From assembly GCF_014905175.1 (NCBI RefSeq), contig NC_057789.1:27896555-27960554 (forward strand): 64,000 nt of DNA, in the 5' to 3' direction. Shown here piece after piece: positions 1 through 12,600 of this stretch. Made by a program: the position numbers and the translations under genes. This DNA comes from Aphidius gifuensis. Taxonomy: Eukaryota; Arthropoda; Insecta; Hymenoptera; Braconidae. Each line of letters opens with the position of its first letter. Position 1 is the stretch's first letter. The notes under the pieces are model-generated. The model saw only the letters and a list, made by a program, of their open reading frames with translations. It made no database searches and was not told the DNA's origin.

Positions 1-167
1 ATTTTGTATGCTGTCCAAGTCGAGGAATGCTCTTCAAATGACGTGACAACCAAGCAAGATGACAATCACATGATAGAAAGTTATCAAGAAGTTTTAGTGT
101 ACGTAGACGCGATAAACCAAAAAGCATTTCTTTCCCAAGGGTTGTAAGTTTGTTGTTGTTTAGTGTT
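1..167 (-). CDS. slit: slit exon: last LRR of domain D1 plus LRR C-terminal cap (partial)
   Basis: This exon of a secreted Slit-type guidance ligand (Robo receptor ligand) runs off the left edge of the window. The acceptor is at 168-170, where TTGTCAACAG precedes base 167, and the incoming phase is 2. Fifty-five codons are visible. The first ~22 residues form an LRR (TLNNNKLTTLGKEMLFGL, then SRLRTL). The LRR C-terminal cap follows with the diagnostic CDCHLAWLSRHLK and ends near GQHTK just before the expected next cap cysteine. In known Slits this point reads NPFACDCHLSWL in fly domain 1 and NNLYCDCHLAWL in vertebrates. Here it is NFLSCDC, so the proline before the cap is absent, as in vertebrates. 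D1 is the first of four LRR domains; Robo binding is known to map to D2, which is outside this window. The 97-bp intron 168-264 separates it from the preceding exon. Confidence 0.93.
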
Positions 168-264
168 CTGTTGACAAGTATAAATAAATATTTTTCATTT
201 TTAATATTATATTCACAATCAGTCTATATAATTTTCCATGTAAATCAAATATATTTTTACTTAC

Positions 265-336
265 AAAATTTCAAGATCTTTAAGTTCTCTGATTGCACCT
301 TCATCAATGCAGGTCAGCACATTATTATCAAGCAGT
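265..336 (-). CDS. slit: slit exon: single LRR of domain D1
   Basis: This 72-bp exon encodes exactly one 24-residue LRR. The acceptor TTATTTAG lies at 337-344 and the donor GTAAGT at 259-264. Entry and exit are both phase 2, so the exon joins its neighbours without a frame change. The peptide starts LLDNNVLTCIDEGAIREL and ends KDLEIL once the split leucine codon is completed by the next exon. It aligns with fly Slit [23 protein letters not shown], including the C-[IL]-[DE]-[DE] core typical of this position in Slit D1. No longer open frame shows it because the exon is so short. The 70-bp intron 337-406 is the smallest seen here. The identification rests on sequence order and phase, not on a database search. 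Confidence 0.93.
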
Positions 337-406
337 CTAAATAATCACAAATTATAATAAATTATTTATAAAAAAAAAAATATCAAGAAAAAAAATAAAA
401 ACTTAC

Positions 407-478
407 AGATGTTTAAGTGCTGAAACTCCACGAAGTGTTTTTGGTCCAATCATGGCAATTTGATTGTGACTGAGGTCT
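407..478 (-). CDS. slit: slit exon: single LRR of domain D1
   Basis: This 72-bp, phase-2 exon has acceptor GATTACAG immediately upstream (479-486) and donor GTAAGT at 401-406. It encodes DLSHNQIAMIGPKTLRG followed by VSALKH and a split leucine codon. It corresponds to the Slit repeat that reads LDISNNVITTVGRRVFKG in fly and LDLSENQIQAIPRKAFRG in vertebrates. The LxLxxNxI consensus of an extracellular LRR is intact. Read into the preceding intron, the frame stays open but becomes a T-rich, Phe/Leu-rich stretch, which is not coding. A 4654-bp intron separates this exon from the previous one. Confidence 0.95.
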
Positions 479-1769
479 CTGTAATCATAACAAAAAAAAA
501 AATAAATTAAAAGAGTGGTCAAAAGAAAAAACAAAAACACAGGTACAATAATAAAAATTTTTTTAACAAAAAAATAAACATGTATTTGCAAAGTCATGGG
601 TTGTATTCAAGTCATTGAACTGTAAAAAAAAAATATTACTTTTTTTTCAAAGGGAGTTGGGTAAATGTTGGTGGGGACATATACTGATGGCGAGGTCATG
701 TCATGACAGGTTGAATATATTACCTCCGGTATAGTTTTGCACACGTGGTCGCGAGTTCAGCCTACATATTTGATACATTATTCAATATTTTGTGTGTGGT
801 AGCATTGTGAGAGAGACACGATCACTAGGTACTTATTACAAAGTGTCGTACAACTTTTGCTCTAGACCTAAAAGCTCTACAGCATGATAGAAAAAAAAAA
901 AACCAATATACATTTGTATATAATCACGGTAAATACAAACACATAGTATTGTACAATAAAAAAAATACCTTTATGTCAAAGGTAGGAAATGAAAAAGTCA
1001 TGTCTTTATTTTCTTTTTTATTATACATGGACTATTTGTTGAAGGACCCTCAAGTATTTTCGTCTTTTACCACACAATGTGTCACAATAAAATCGTCCAC
1101 TTGACTGCGCAAAAAAAGGAGGAACAACCTGTTCTTTGTTCTTTTCTTTTTGCTTTTTTTTTAAGGGTGGCTCTGTGAAGCTTGACAACACAGAAGTCAT
1201 TTGAATACTTGAATCCATAAAAAATGATGCTGTAAATTTAAACTCTTTGAACATAAAATCTCATCATCATATACAAAATTAAAAAAAAATATAAAAAAAA
1301 CGAGATCAATTGGTCTGGTCAGAGTGTTGAACTGAATTGAGAACAAGGTCATTTATACTTGAACCAACTAAACTTTGACATTTTTTTGTCTGGCCACGAA
1401 ATGAAATAAAAATAAAATTAAAAAAAAACCCATCAATCAATATAACCAAAAATTAAATTTTTAAATAAACCAACAATTTATTTTTATAAAAATATCCTGA
1501 ATATTTAATTTGTAAAATAATTATCTCAATATTAAAATATTAATTATTGATAAAATTTAAAAATTAATATTTTATAAAACTCAATTGAGAGTTATTTAAT
1601 AATTCAAAAATTATATTTTTGATAAAATTAAATTATACAGTTATATTTATTATGATTTTAAGATAAGATATAATGTAAATGAGCTTTTTTTTTTGTTCAT
1701 TATATTTTATGAATGAGAAAAAAAAAAAGAATATTTTAAAAAAAGTTATAAAAAAAAAAAATAATGTCC

Positions 1770-1965
1770 ATTCCACAGTTGGCTAGCCAAGAGGGTACTA
1801 ACTAGACCAGGGTGATGATAGGTTATAAGGCCGCTAGGGCATCATTGACCGTCCATTTGCTCTGCACTCTCGCAATCTGTAATTATGTTCGGCATTGGGG
1901 GCTATATGCCGGAGGGAACGGATTGAGCTCAGTCACCACTGCAACCCCAGCATTTTTCCCTCTCT
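1770..1965. other. G+C-richer non-repetitive island inside the 4.65-kb intron
   Basis: About 190 bp of ordinary complexity are flanked on both sides by A/T homopolymers. It contains GGCCGCTAGGGCATCATTG and a GGGGGC...GCCGGAGGG segment. No open frame, tRNA or repeat structure was recognised. It could be a conserved intronic enhancer or an old element fragment. Confidence 0.3.
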
Positions 1966-3455
1966 CTTCATCGTACATATAGTTATGACTATATACTAAC
2001 ATATAGATTAATCTATTCTTCTATGTATTTGTCTCACTTGCACTTGGTATTATAAGCCTCTCAGACTGTATAAGTCCAATATATATATAAAATGTTATAA
2101 GACAAACTTATAGTATAGTGGATTGAAGTCCCAGTTCGCTCGACCCAATCCAGAAAGCAATTACCGTATTTCGACTTTGGCACTGCATACAATGATGGAA
2201 GACCACTTCTAAAGTTTCACACTATCATGATATTATATTTATACATATAGATTTAAAACATATGAACATTTAAATGGAATTTGGATAAGAGATATCTTTG
2301 GAGCTAGAAATTTGAACTTTTTATTCAACGAAAATTTATGGAATTTTCATTGTTGTTTGACCACTGTTTAATTCAACTTGTAATTCAATTATATGATTTT
2401 TTTAATTTTCAATTACGGTTGTATTGATTGGTAAATTTTTTTTTAAATAATAAAATAATATAGATAATTTTTAGAGCTTATTTTATTATTTATTTCGAGA
2501 ATTAAAAATAGTTTCATGGAATTCAAAATTCTGAATTTTAATGAATTAACAAATTTTTGAATGAATTATCAGGAATAATTTATTTTATTATTTAAAATTT
2601 TGATGAAATCGATGTGGGAGAATTTTCAGAAAAACAACCGAATATTTATTTAAATTTTTATATAATTTATAAACGAAAATATACTAAAAATTTCCTATCT
2701 AATTTTTTTAGAATTTAAAAATTTTATTATTATTTATTTTATCTACTCATTATCATCTGTATGAAAAATAATAGAAAAAAATTTCATGTACCAATTAAAG
2801 TTACAGAAAAAAAGTTTTTATATATCCTTAAAAAAAAAAAAAGCCTATAGATAACTTAAGTCTTGTAGAAGTTTCATGATTATCTTAAAATCCGTTTGGC
2901 ACTGGTCCACAAAATAAAACCACAAAAGTCTTCAACAAATCACTTTAATGTTGATCCCAAAATTGATGTAAATAATAGCTTTGAATGAATAAAAACAAAT
3001 ATGATTTTAATGAATTATTTTTTTCCACTCAAATATGATTTAAGTCTATTGGTTTTCATGATCAAGATTATTGAAATAAGCCAAATTGTTTTTCTCCTGT
3101 TTAATTGCTTATTTTAATATGACATTTTAATGATTCAAAATAATTTATATCTTTTTTAATTTAAAATAAGACTTATTGATTTTCATTGTATTATTATTTA
3201 TTAAATGTATACTTTGATGATTTATTTTTATGATATATATATTTTTGAGTGCACCTGCGAGATGATCATAAAAAATGTATATAAAATTTGAAAGGACAAG
3301 AGATTGAAAGGCAAGTTGGTCGTTGTTCTTGTCAGTTTAATATTATTATTGTGCCTCAGCAATTTTTAGAGACGATCATATGTCTGGCCAGTTTGCTGGA
3401 TGATGGATCTCGAGCTGGTTATATTCAGTGCCAACATACAATAAATCCACAGCTA

Positions 3456-3475
3456 TACACACACACACATACACT
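3456..3475. repeat. (AC)n microsatellite
   Basis: About seven AC units followed by an interrupted ATACAC, inside the 4.65-kb slit intron. Confidence 0.8.
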
Positions 3476-5132
3476 TGTGATATTTGTAACCTCGACTTGT
3501 CTGTTTATTTATTTTTTTACTTTAACAAACTCTGTATGATGATATTTTGAAGAGAGCCGCATGTTTGTATGTGCATTTTTTGATTTTAAGTGTTCAAGAC
3601 GATTTGTGGAATGTTAAATCATTCTGGCATATATATTTTTGAGAAACAAAATACAACAGATTAAAAATAACAAAACAAAAAAAATATCATCATCATGATA
3701 AGCATTCATCAAGTATTTCATTCAATGGAATGCAATAATAAAAATAAATAATTTCAAACGGTATTTATGATGTTGAATGTATACTTGGCAAATCAATATT
3801 TTTGAATTAAAAAATTAAATAAATTTACTTCATTTTGTATATCATAAATAATTTACAATCGAGGTAAAATGATTTTGTTTTTTTTATCCCGTTAATTGAA
3901 AACAATTGAATACAATATAAAAATTTAATTTTTTTAAATTGAGTTTAATTAAGTACTTTCTATTAAAGTATAATAATTTGATTTATTTGCAAAAAAGTTC
4001 TTTATAAACTATTTAAAATAATTTGTCTACAGCTGAATTGTTTTAACAAAAAAAAAATAATATAAAAACTTAATTTAATATTTTAAATTGAATTTAACTG
4101 ATTGAGAATTGTAAAGTGTAAAAATGCAATTATTTATTTATTGTAAAATAAGTATTTATTTTCTTCAAGTATTTATGTAATTAATTCTGGTATAGTTAAT
4201 ATTTGAAAACAATGAACTTTTGTGTTCTTAGCATCAATAATTTCTCATTAAATAGTTAATAAAGTTGAAGAGCTATAGTTGCTAAAGGTTGATATGTACA
4301 TGAGTTCAATATGCCACTTGTCATATGTGTAACAAACAATCCACTTTATTTTTCTTTTATGCATGTGAAAGTTAGATAAATGCACATGTATATACATGCA
4401 TATACTTTGCGTATAAATTGTAGGTCATTCTCATGTGTCAAGTTTATAAATCTTTTGTCGGTGAGCAGTTAAAAAATTCATTTGAGAAAAAGAAAAAAAA
4501 TATGAGCTGTTAAATTTCATGGAAAAATTTTTTTACATTGAGATATTTTTAAATTTGTAAAACTAGATTTGTAATTTTTCTCATTTGCCTAATTTGTTTC
4601 AAGTGCTAAATGGAATTTCTCATTTTTCATATGAATTTTTTTTTTTTCTTTTCGAGGGTGACAGAGACTTTTTAAAAAAATTCTTCTCAACAATTTATAT
4701 AAACTAATCATAAAACATTTTTTAAAAAAATTCTACTACTAAGTTGCTCTTCAAATACTCTAGCTTTTTTTATTTTATATATTTTTTATATTCTCAATTT
4801 TAATAAAATAGCATAATGTAATTTTTTTTTTCGCCAAGATTTTTGTGAATGGTATATAGTCAAATGCAGGGTACATAGAATTATTTTTATGAATACCTTG
4901 GGTCGTTTGTGAGAGGTAATTGTTTCGACTTTTTTTCTTGCGATAAAAATAATAATACAAAGGGATAATTTTTTATTTTTTATTTTTGAATGAAAAGGTA
5001 AAAGAAAAAAAAGAAAGAAATTTGTTCTATTTTATGTTGCTTGTAAATGATAACATAAAATTGAATAATGATAATGGTTAAGTAGAGCAAAGTTATATAA
5101 AAGTTTTTGTTTATAATTTATATTAAACTTAC

Positions 5133-5276
5133 AATCTTCGTAGATTCATCATATTGCTAAAAAGAGTGTCTGGTAGATAGCGAATTTGATTGTTGTTCAG
5201 ACGAAGTTTTTCAACAGCTACTAAATCCTTGAAGGCACCTCTTTCAATAGTATGAATCTGATTACTTGACAGTTGC
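5133..5276 (-). CDS. slit: slit exon: two fused LRRs of domain D1
   Basis: This 144-bp, phase-2 exon encodes two consecutive 24-residue LRRs, exactly twice the length of its neighbours. The first reads QLSSNQIHTIERGAFKDL and the second RLNNNQIRYLPDTLFSNM; the exon ends NLRR plus a split leucine codon. The string NQIHTIER is identical to fly Slit and ERGAF matches vertebrate Slit, which makes this the strongest family marker in the window. Splice signals are TTTTTTCAG before base 5276 and GTAAGT at 5127-5132. In vertebrate SLIT genes these two repeats usually lie in separate 72-bp exons, so this arrangement suggests loss of one intron in this lineage. That comparison is from general knowledge and was not computed. 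Confidence 0.96.
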
Positions 5277-5371
5277 CTGAAAAAAAATTAAATTATTTAT
5301 TTTTAACATTTTAATTTCTATTATTATATTTAATACATTATTTGATCTGTAATTATCAAATATATACTTAC

Positions 5372-5443
5372 AAAACATGAAGTGCTGCCATGTCTTCAAA
5401 GTCAGTTTTAAAGATAACCGATATATTGTTACCCTGCAAATCT
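5372..5443 (-). CDS. slit: slit exon: first LRR of domain D1
   Basis: This 72-bp, phase-2 exon is the most upstream coding exon of the gene found in the window. The acceptor TTTTGTTACAG ends at 5444 and the donor GTAAGT is at 5366-5371. It encodes DLQGNNISVIFKTDFEDM, then AALHV and a split leucine. It matches the first Slit LRR (LELQGNNLTVIYETDFQRL in fly, LDLNGNNITRITKTDFAGL in vertebrates). The 95-bp intron 5277-5371 links it to the two-LRR exon. The missing upstream part should be a signal peptide and an LRR N-terminal cap with CPxxCxC-type cysteines. Nothing like that was found up to base 64000, so it is inferred to lie further right, across the giant intron. Confidence 0.95.
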
Positions 5444-5807
5444 CTGTAACAAAAAAAAAATATTCTCAATTAGAAAATGCATGAGCTTTAATTTCCATAA
5501 AAAAATTAAGTATTCATATAATATAAAAATAAATATTATTTATAAACTAAATAAAATATTATTACATAAAAACAAAAATACTTTTTTTTCTTTGAAAAAT
5601 TTTTTTAAAATACTTTTATAGTAAACTTGAAGCCTAAGAAAATATACGAAGCCATCTCAGTCGGCTCGTTGATGAAAAAAAGAAATTTTTTTTTAAGTGT
5701 CAAGAAAAATAAAAGTTAACTTCCGTGATGTACAGATAAAAAAAAAAAAAAAAAAGTCATGAAAAAGTGTTCAAAGAAAAAAAATAAAAAAATAAGAAGC
5801 GATGACG

Positions 5808-5875
5808 GAGGAAGCGTTGGCCTGCCGTCAGATGCAGCCGTCGAGTCGAGTACCAACGTCCGTTATATTTCAAGG
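5808..5875. other. Short G+C-rich island 365 bp upstream of the first LRR exon
   Basis: About 65 bp rich in CG dinucleotides (CCGTCGAGTCGAGTACC among others) lie in the giant intron close to its 3' end. It is clearly unlike the surrounding A/T tracts. The function is unknown; a splicing or transcriptional element is possible. Confidence 0.25.
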
Positions 5876-8800
5876 TGGAAAAGAAGTTATTATTAAGGTC
5901 TTATTAAACTGGTTCTTACTCTAGCATTTTTATACTTGATAAAATAATAAAAAAAAAAAGGTTAAAAATAGAAAAAAAAAAGAAAAAAAGAAATTAAAAA
6001 AAATGAGTTTTGAAGAGTTAACGAGATTTGACTTCCCAACGGAATATCGCGGTGGTTAAAATAGAAAAAAAAAATAAATAAAAAAAACAAGGCAAACAAA
6101 TATAATGAAAAAAAAAAAGAAAAAGAGGAAACCGAATGAAGGAAACTAGAAACAAATTGCCAGACGAGCTTTATGGCAAAATGTCCCCTGACATTTCTTC
6201 GATGACATAAACGTGACACCTTGTCTTTCGTCTATGAACGTTATCGTACACACTTGTGTGTTGATCTTTGCCACAATATTCAAGACACGTACACTTTATT
6301 CTCATCAAGTGTTAATATTATTTTCCAAGGTCGCTTGTTCATCTACTGATCGTGACTCTATCATACAAAATGTCAATATCATAAAATAAAGATCATTTTA
6401 TATTAATTTTGTTTATACAATATCAATTTTTATTTGCACAATATATATCAACTGTATACATCCAACAAACTAAATATTATATTAAACTCCAAGTTAATTT
6501 TATTATAAATTAATTGAAAGCTTTTATATAATATTTTCCAAGAGTTCTATTTTCGAATATTAAAAAAATAAAATGAATAAGTATAAAAAAGTTATTATAT
6601 AATTTGAGAGGTAATAAATCTACTGGAAGCTTTATTATGTGAACTTATGGGTCAAGAGTTTATAGTAAATTTAAATTTTAAGAATGTATAGGAAAATTTA
6701 ACGAAAATCTTTTAGAAATGCATGGCCACTTGGCTTGCAATCTCACTCTCATTGGACTCCTTGAAACAAAAATTAGAATAGAACAAAAAAATATATATAC
6801 GAGAAAATGCAAGCTGAGTTGGACGGATTTGTGCTTCCGAGAACACACACACACTAGTACTAAAATAATAAAACAAAAGTAAAAAATTTGAAAAGAAAAA
6901 AAAGATGAGCTTTTCACGTTGGCAGCGTTATAACTGTAGACCATACCGCAACGGTCAATTAAAATAACTTGGCATTTTGAGGAAAAACAATCATGATAAT
7001 CGTCAGAATAAAAAAAAAAAAAAAAACTCAGACAATTACAGCATGGAAAATAAATTAAATGTAAATTTTAATAACAATCTATTAATACAGTAAATTAAGA
7101 ACAAAAGTTTTGTAAAAAAAAAATAATTAAATGAATTTTTTTTTCTACTGATTTTTCTTTGATGTAAAAAAAAAATTTAATTAAAATAAATTTTTTTTTT
7201 CAATATATAACTACTAAAGATATATATTCAAAGTAATAAGAAAGACAAAGTGAAAAAATAAAAAAATAAATAAAAAAGTGAGATCAATGCTTATGTGTAA
7301 TCAAAGTTTCCAGACAAAGCTCACTCAGACTCTTCTTCTTGGTGAAGGAGGTCACGTCAAAACCACCCGGATATTCATTTGTACCCTCGTCAACGCAAAA
7401 GGAATTGACTATACTCACTTGTATCCCTCAGTACACCAAGTCCTTAAACCCATCGAATAAACCCTCAAGGCCAATTTAATTTCCACACAAAATATCCATA
7501 ATAATATCAAAATAATTTGAAGAAAAAAATTTTCATATTGTTAATAAATTCAACTAGAAAATATTAATAATAAAAAATATATTTTTATTATTATTATTTT
7601 CAAGTATCCAATCAAATAATATTAATATTTTATATATATCATTGAAAAGTATTAAGTTTAAAAATTTTCTTTTATAAGAAAAAATATGAAAAAGAATTTT
7701 CAAATATTAAGAAAAATAAAATTGCATGGCTTTTTTAAAATTGAAGATGATTCAAAGTCAATTCTAGGGTAGTCAATAGAATAAAAAATAAAATGCTATA
7801 ACCTATAGTTGAGAATTTCATGCTAGTATAATATAAAATATTTGTATTTTTTATTTTATATAACAAAATGTTTGTAAAATCAACGTGAACTTTTACAATG
7901 TGAGGTCACATACGTGGGTAAATGTTACGTACAAACTATGCAATTTTGAATCGAATACTTTTTACTCATATAACGGTCATATTATGACGATTACATTTTC
8001 ATTTTTTCTATAATTTTATACTTATTTTATTTCGATATCTTCTTTTATTATTTCTTGGTGTAAATGTATTTATGCAAACGAGAAAATTACATACAGGTTT
8101 TTTTTTAAGAGAAAAGAGAAAAAAACGTGACATTTGTGTTTGGTATTTCTACCTACGTAGATGTCCGAAATAAAAAAAAAAAAAAAAATGCATCGTCTTT
8201 TGCAAGTAGGTGGTTGTCGACTGATATAAAAAAAAAAAACCATACAATTGTGTAAAATAAATAATGGGAAAAAGAAATTTTTTTAAATGAATAAAAAATA
8301 ATGTATCGAGAAGAGAAGAACTTTGTTTGAATTTAAATGAGTATCGTATTGACTAGGGAAATTAATTAATTTTATAATTGGAATTGAATTACAGAGTGGG
8401 TGTTAGTTTTACTGATTAATTTATTAATACATATCTACGTATAAAATTTAATATAAATAAATAATAAAATAAATAATACGAGCTCAATTTTTTTAAATTT
8501 CAACCGAATAAAATGTATTTTTCATAGTCAATATTTAGATTTATTTCATTAAAAATTTATACTCAAAAGAGATAGATTGTTGATAGTAAAAAAAAAAAAA
8601 AGAAAATGATACACAAAGTACAGTTAATAATAGAATAATAATAATCAGACTTAATATTAAATTTTTTATTATTCGTACGTGCAAAATGAGAAAATAAAAA
8701 TTGAAATAGACGACAAGTAAAAAAGATGAAAGAAAATACTATATATATTTTTTTGTTGCTTGGATTTATACGGAAAAAAAAATTCTTTTGAGTATGACAG

Positions 8801-11800
8801 TTTATTAAGAGTAAAGGATGAAATAAAAAAAATCATACTAAATATTTCTCTAAGAAAAAATGTTAAAAAAAAAAGACTGCATACTTAATTTAATGAATCA
8901 AAAAAAAAAAGTAGAAATTCAATCTTTTAATTAATTAATATAAATAAAAATTGTCGACATAAATATAGCTCAAGTTTTTAAATATTTTAAAACTTTCAAT
9001 ATTTTTATATATATTGAAGTGGAAAAAGAAAATATTTTAAAAGTGTCAATGAAAATTTGTGATATTAAATACGATATAATAAAAATAAAATATATGATTA
9101 AATGAGACTTTAATGAGGCAAGTTTTGCGTTAACGGTAATTAGCTGAGAGTTTAAAAAAAAAAAAAAGACATCGTGTCGCTGAATCGTTTAGATTTAGAC
9201 GCCTGATTTTCGAGTCATGAAATTATGCCGCTGGCAATTTCACACGAACCCTTTAGACTTCTTCGTATATACATCTTCACAATATTTCCAATATACACAC
9301 AGGTGCACAATAATTATTTTTAAATACATACGCATGTATAACATAAATATCCCTTTTACTATATTATTATTATTTTTTTTTTGCATTGTATAAATAAAAA
9401 AAAAATTTATTTATTACCCTGGCATCACCAAGCCTCCAACACACATAATTGTTGTCATAATAAAATTCATGGACGTATGCAAATTCTCGTAACAATTATT
9501 TTCAAATTTTGTTTTTTGTTTTTTCATATAAAAAAGTGTCAATTAATGCAGCATGGTTGGCAGAATAAAGTCATTTTATAATTCATAAACGATAATGACT
9601 ATGTAAAAATACGATATAATAAAAAACAAATAGGAAAAAAATTGGTTCAATACTACAACAACGCCTTCATAAAATCTCGTCGATAAAATACACTGATGAC
9701 CTGACATTGTAATATAAACCAGTGTATCCATACATCATTTGGCAATTTATCTAGATGATAATAAAAACCGATGAGGCGATGCTCGTAATAAAGCAGAATT
9801 TATAAATGACATTGCTGATTGGTTATACTAAAATAAAAATACACACAAAGAGGCACTCATAAAAAAAGCACAAATTTCCATCTCTTTGTATCAACACTTT
9901 CATCGAATTTGAAACAGGTGTTAAATTAAAAAATTTTAAACCTGGCAATCACCGATTTCTATGCAAATATATCTCATCAGTGAATTCAAGTGAAAGAAAT
10001 ATATATGTATATTCACGCACACACAAAGAATCATTAATATAAGCGAGGGTGAAAAATGAGCCAAACGAAAGACAGTAATTACAAAATGGTATTTAAATTT
10101 TTAACATGAATATTGTGGTTTTATATTTTCTAATTAAATTGAGAAATATTTACAAGATAATTTTTTGGTTATTATTATTTTTTATAATGAAATTAATTTG
10201 TTTTTTAGTTTAAATTATTTTCAGTAATTAAATAATGGTATTTATAATGTTGGAAAATTTAATATTTATTTTTTCTTTTGGGTTAATATGCTAGAGGTAA
10301 TTGTGTGTATAAGAAAAAAAAAAAAATACACTAGCAAAAATAATAGAATGAAAAAGAAAAAAAATAGTAAATTTTTGTAAAACACTTGATCACAAGTTGA
10401 ACGTGAATCGTAAACCGCACGCCCGCACTTTTTATAAAGCTATTATACAAAATGTACACAAGAAAACAAATAAAATAAAGTGAGAAAAAAAAATAAAATT
10501 CGTTAAGCACGAGTAAGAGTTTAGTCGTGTGTGCAAGTTTGTCGTTGGGAAATACACAAACTCATCTATTTGATGTTGGAATAACGAGGGGGTAAAATTA
10601 CCCGTAGGTAATTTACTCAATTTCTGCCCACTGGGATCATTTGCTGTCTGTTTTCAACTAGTTGTCGTAATCACCAATGACACTATCTAACGAGGCGAAC
10701 AAGAAAAAAATTTTAAACTAAAAGTAAATAAACATTTATTTCTTTATTTTTCTTTTATTTGATATAAAAATAAAAAGAAATAAAAATTAAATACAATTGC
10801 TATACTGATTTTTTCTATGCTTTTTTATTTTTATTTTATAGTCTAACAGTATTCGAAAAATATTTGTAATATAAATTTCGAATTTTAAATAGCGAAAATC
10901 TCCTGAATAAATATGAAAATAATTTTTTTTTTTAGTAGAAAAAAATTGTTTTAGTCAGACAAATTGAAGCTAAATTTTTATTGATAATTAAACTTAAAAA
11001 AAAAGGGGTTTTATATTTATAAATTTCAAAAATTTGCTTTTAATTAGATAAAAATAAAACCAATTGAAAAAAATATAAAAATTTAATTGCAAAAATCTTT
11101 TATTAAAATTAATAGGACAAAAAATAAAAAGTGGATAATATGTGACAGTATAATTCATGAAAGTGTATATTCGTGACTGTTGATTAATAATCTAATCGAA
11201 TAATAAGAATCAGCAACACAATCGTGTTCAATTCTTGCGTGATTGAAGTCGCTTAGTCTTAAATGTTGCTACTGGTACATCATGAATTTGTTGGTATAAA
11301 AATTGTATACCCAATACCAATTGAAGTTTTTATACATGTGTCAAACTTGTAAATTTTGCACAAGAGAATTTACAATAATAAACAAAATAAATATATATAT
11401 GCAACAACAATTCACGAGTTTGACTTTTCATGCTAGTTGACATTGCGTGATAAAAAAATAATTCAAGTTGCTCTTGTATAATAACTTTATCGATTATATT
11501 TTCATATTTTTAAACATTTAATAAAACGACAACTTTGAAACAAGCCAATCAGCAAAATAAGAAAATAAATAAAATACAAATATATACGATTAATATAAAC
11601 TTTGATATTAAATAAATAAATTAAAAAAAAAAAAAAAATTATTATTACCCTGGAGATCAGGATCATGATATAAAATTCCAACTTTCATAAATGAAAAAAA
11701 AAAAAAACGTAAATACATAATATAAATTTAATTGACATTAATGTGAGTACTTTGGGGTGATTAACTCGAGTCTGTATTTGTCTTAATTGCCTGGTCTATA

Positions 11801-12429
11801 TATAGTTTCGATATAATGGGTGATTAAATATGATAATAATACTATTAATGATGATATTGATCATCCAATAGATCCTTAACATTTTCATTCCATTTGGAAT
11901 CTGGGCTCAGGTGGTATTGGCACAACTATATAGCAAGCCTATTAAGGCATAAAACGTTAAATAAATTTATCGATAAATAATAAAAAATTAAATTAAATGT
12001 AAAATACATAAATAAGTGGATAAAGCAATGCGAAAAATAAAAAAAAAATAAACGTTTTTCATCGTTGAACACAGTAAAAAAAAAAAAACGTTTCGACCCC
12101 AGCAAACTCGCTAATGGATTCATAATCTTAAGGCTCGCGTGCCTTCCCTCAATTTAATATAAAGCGTGCTCTAATATTCCTCCGACAAACTCTCCTTGAA
12201 AATATAACAGAGAAAGTCCCAAGAGTCATCTCAGTATGTTACTTGACAGGTACTTTTTTTTATTATTTATTTATCAACATTATATTATTTTTTTTTATTA
12301 TTTCGCTGATCAATTTTAATAGGCTATTTAATAATAATTAAAATGAGATATATTTATTGATGTGTTTTGAATTTTAAAAATAATATTTTTATATGTTAAA
12401 TTTAATAAAAAATTTATTGTTTGTTATTT

Positions 12430-12600
12430 TACTGATCGAGAGACGAAGACCTACATTTAACAATGTTAACTGGCAACTGGCTCTCAACCACACTGTGGTT
12501 TATAGCTACATTCATGTGAGGCGCTCGTCCATGATGATGCCCTATACAAACCACCAATGTCGTAAACCGAGGAACGTGCTCAGCGTCACTCGTGGTTTGT
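12430..12600. promoter_or_regulatory. Putative enhancer island with Runt/Runx-type sites
   Basis: This is a 170-bp non-repetitive island. AACCACACTGTGGTT (12486-12500) is a near-perfect palindrome that pairs two Runx consensus sites (TGTGGT) tail to tail. A further match, CGTGGTTT, lies at 12591-12598, and a one-mismatch copy, AAACCACC, at 12548-12555. Binding and enhancer activity are inferred from motifs only. Confidence 0.3.

Larger units (their letters stand above)
479..5132 (-). other. slit intron (4654 bp) between two-LRR exon and next LRR exon
   Basis: This is A+T-rich intronic sequence full of A and T homopolymers, with no supportable exon. It contains a more G+C-rich, non-repetitive island at about 1770-1965 and another at 2105-2215. 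An (AC)n run lies near 3456-3475. It is about fifty times longer than the other three introns inside the LRR exon cluster (70, 95 and 97 bp). Confidence 0.8.
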
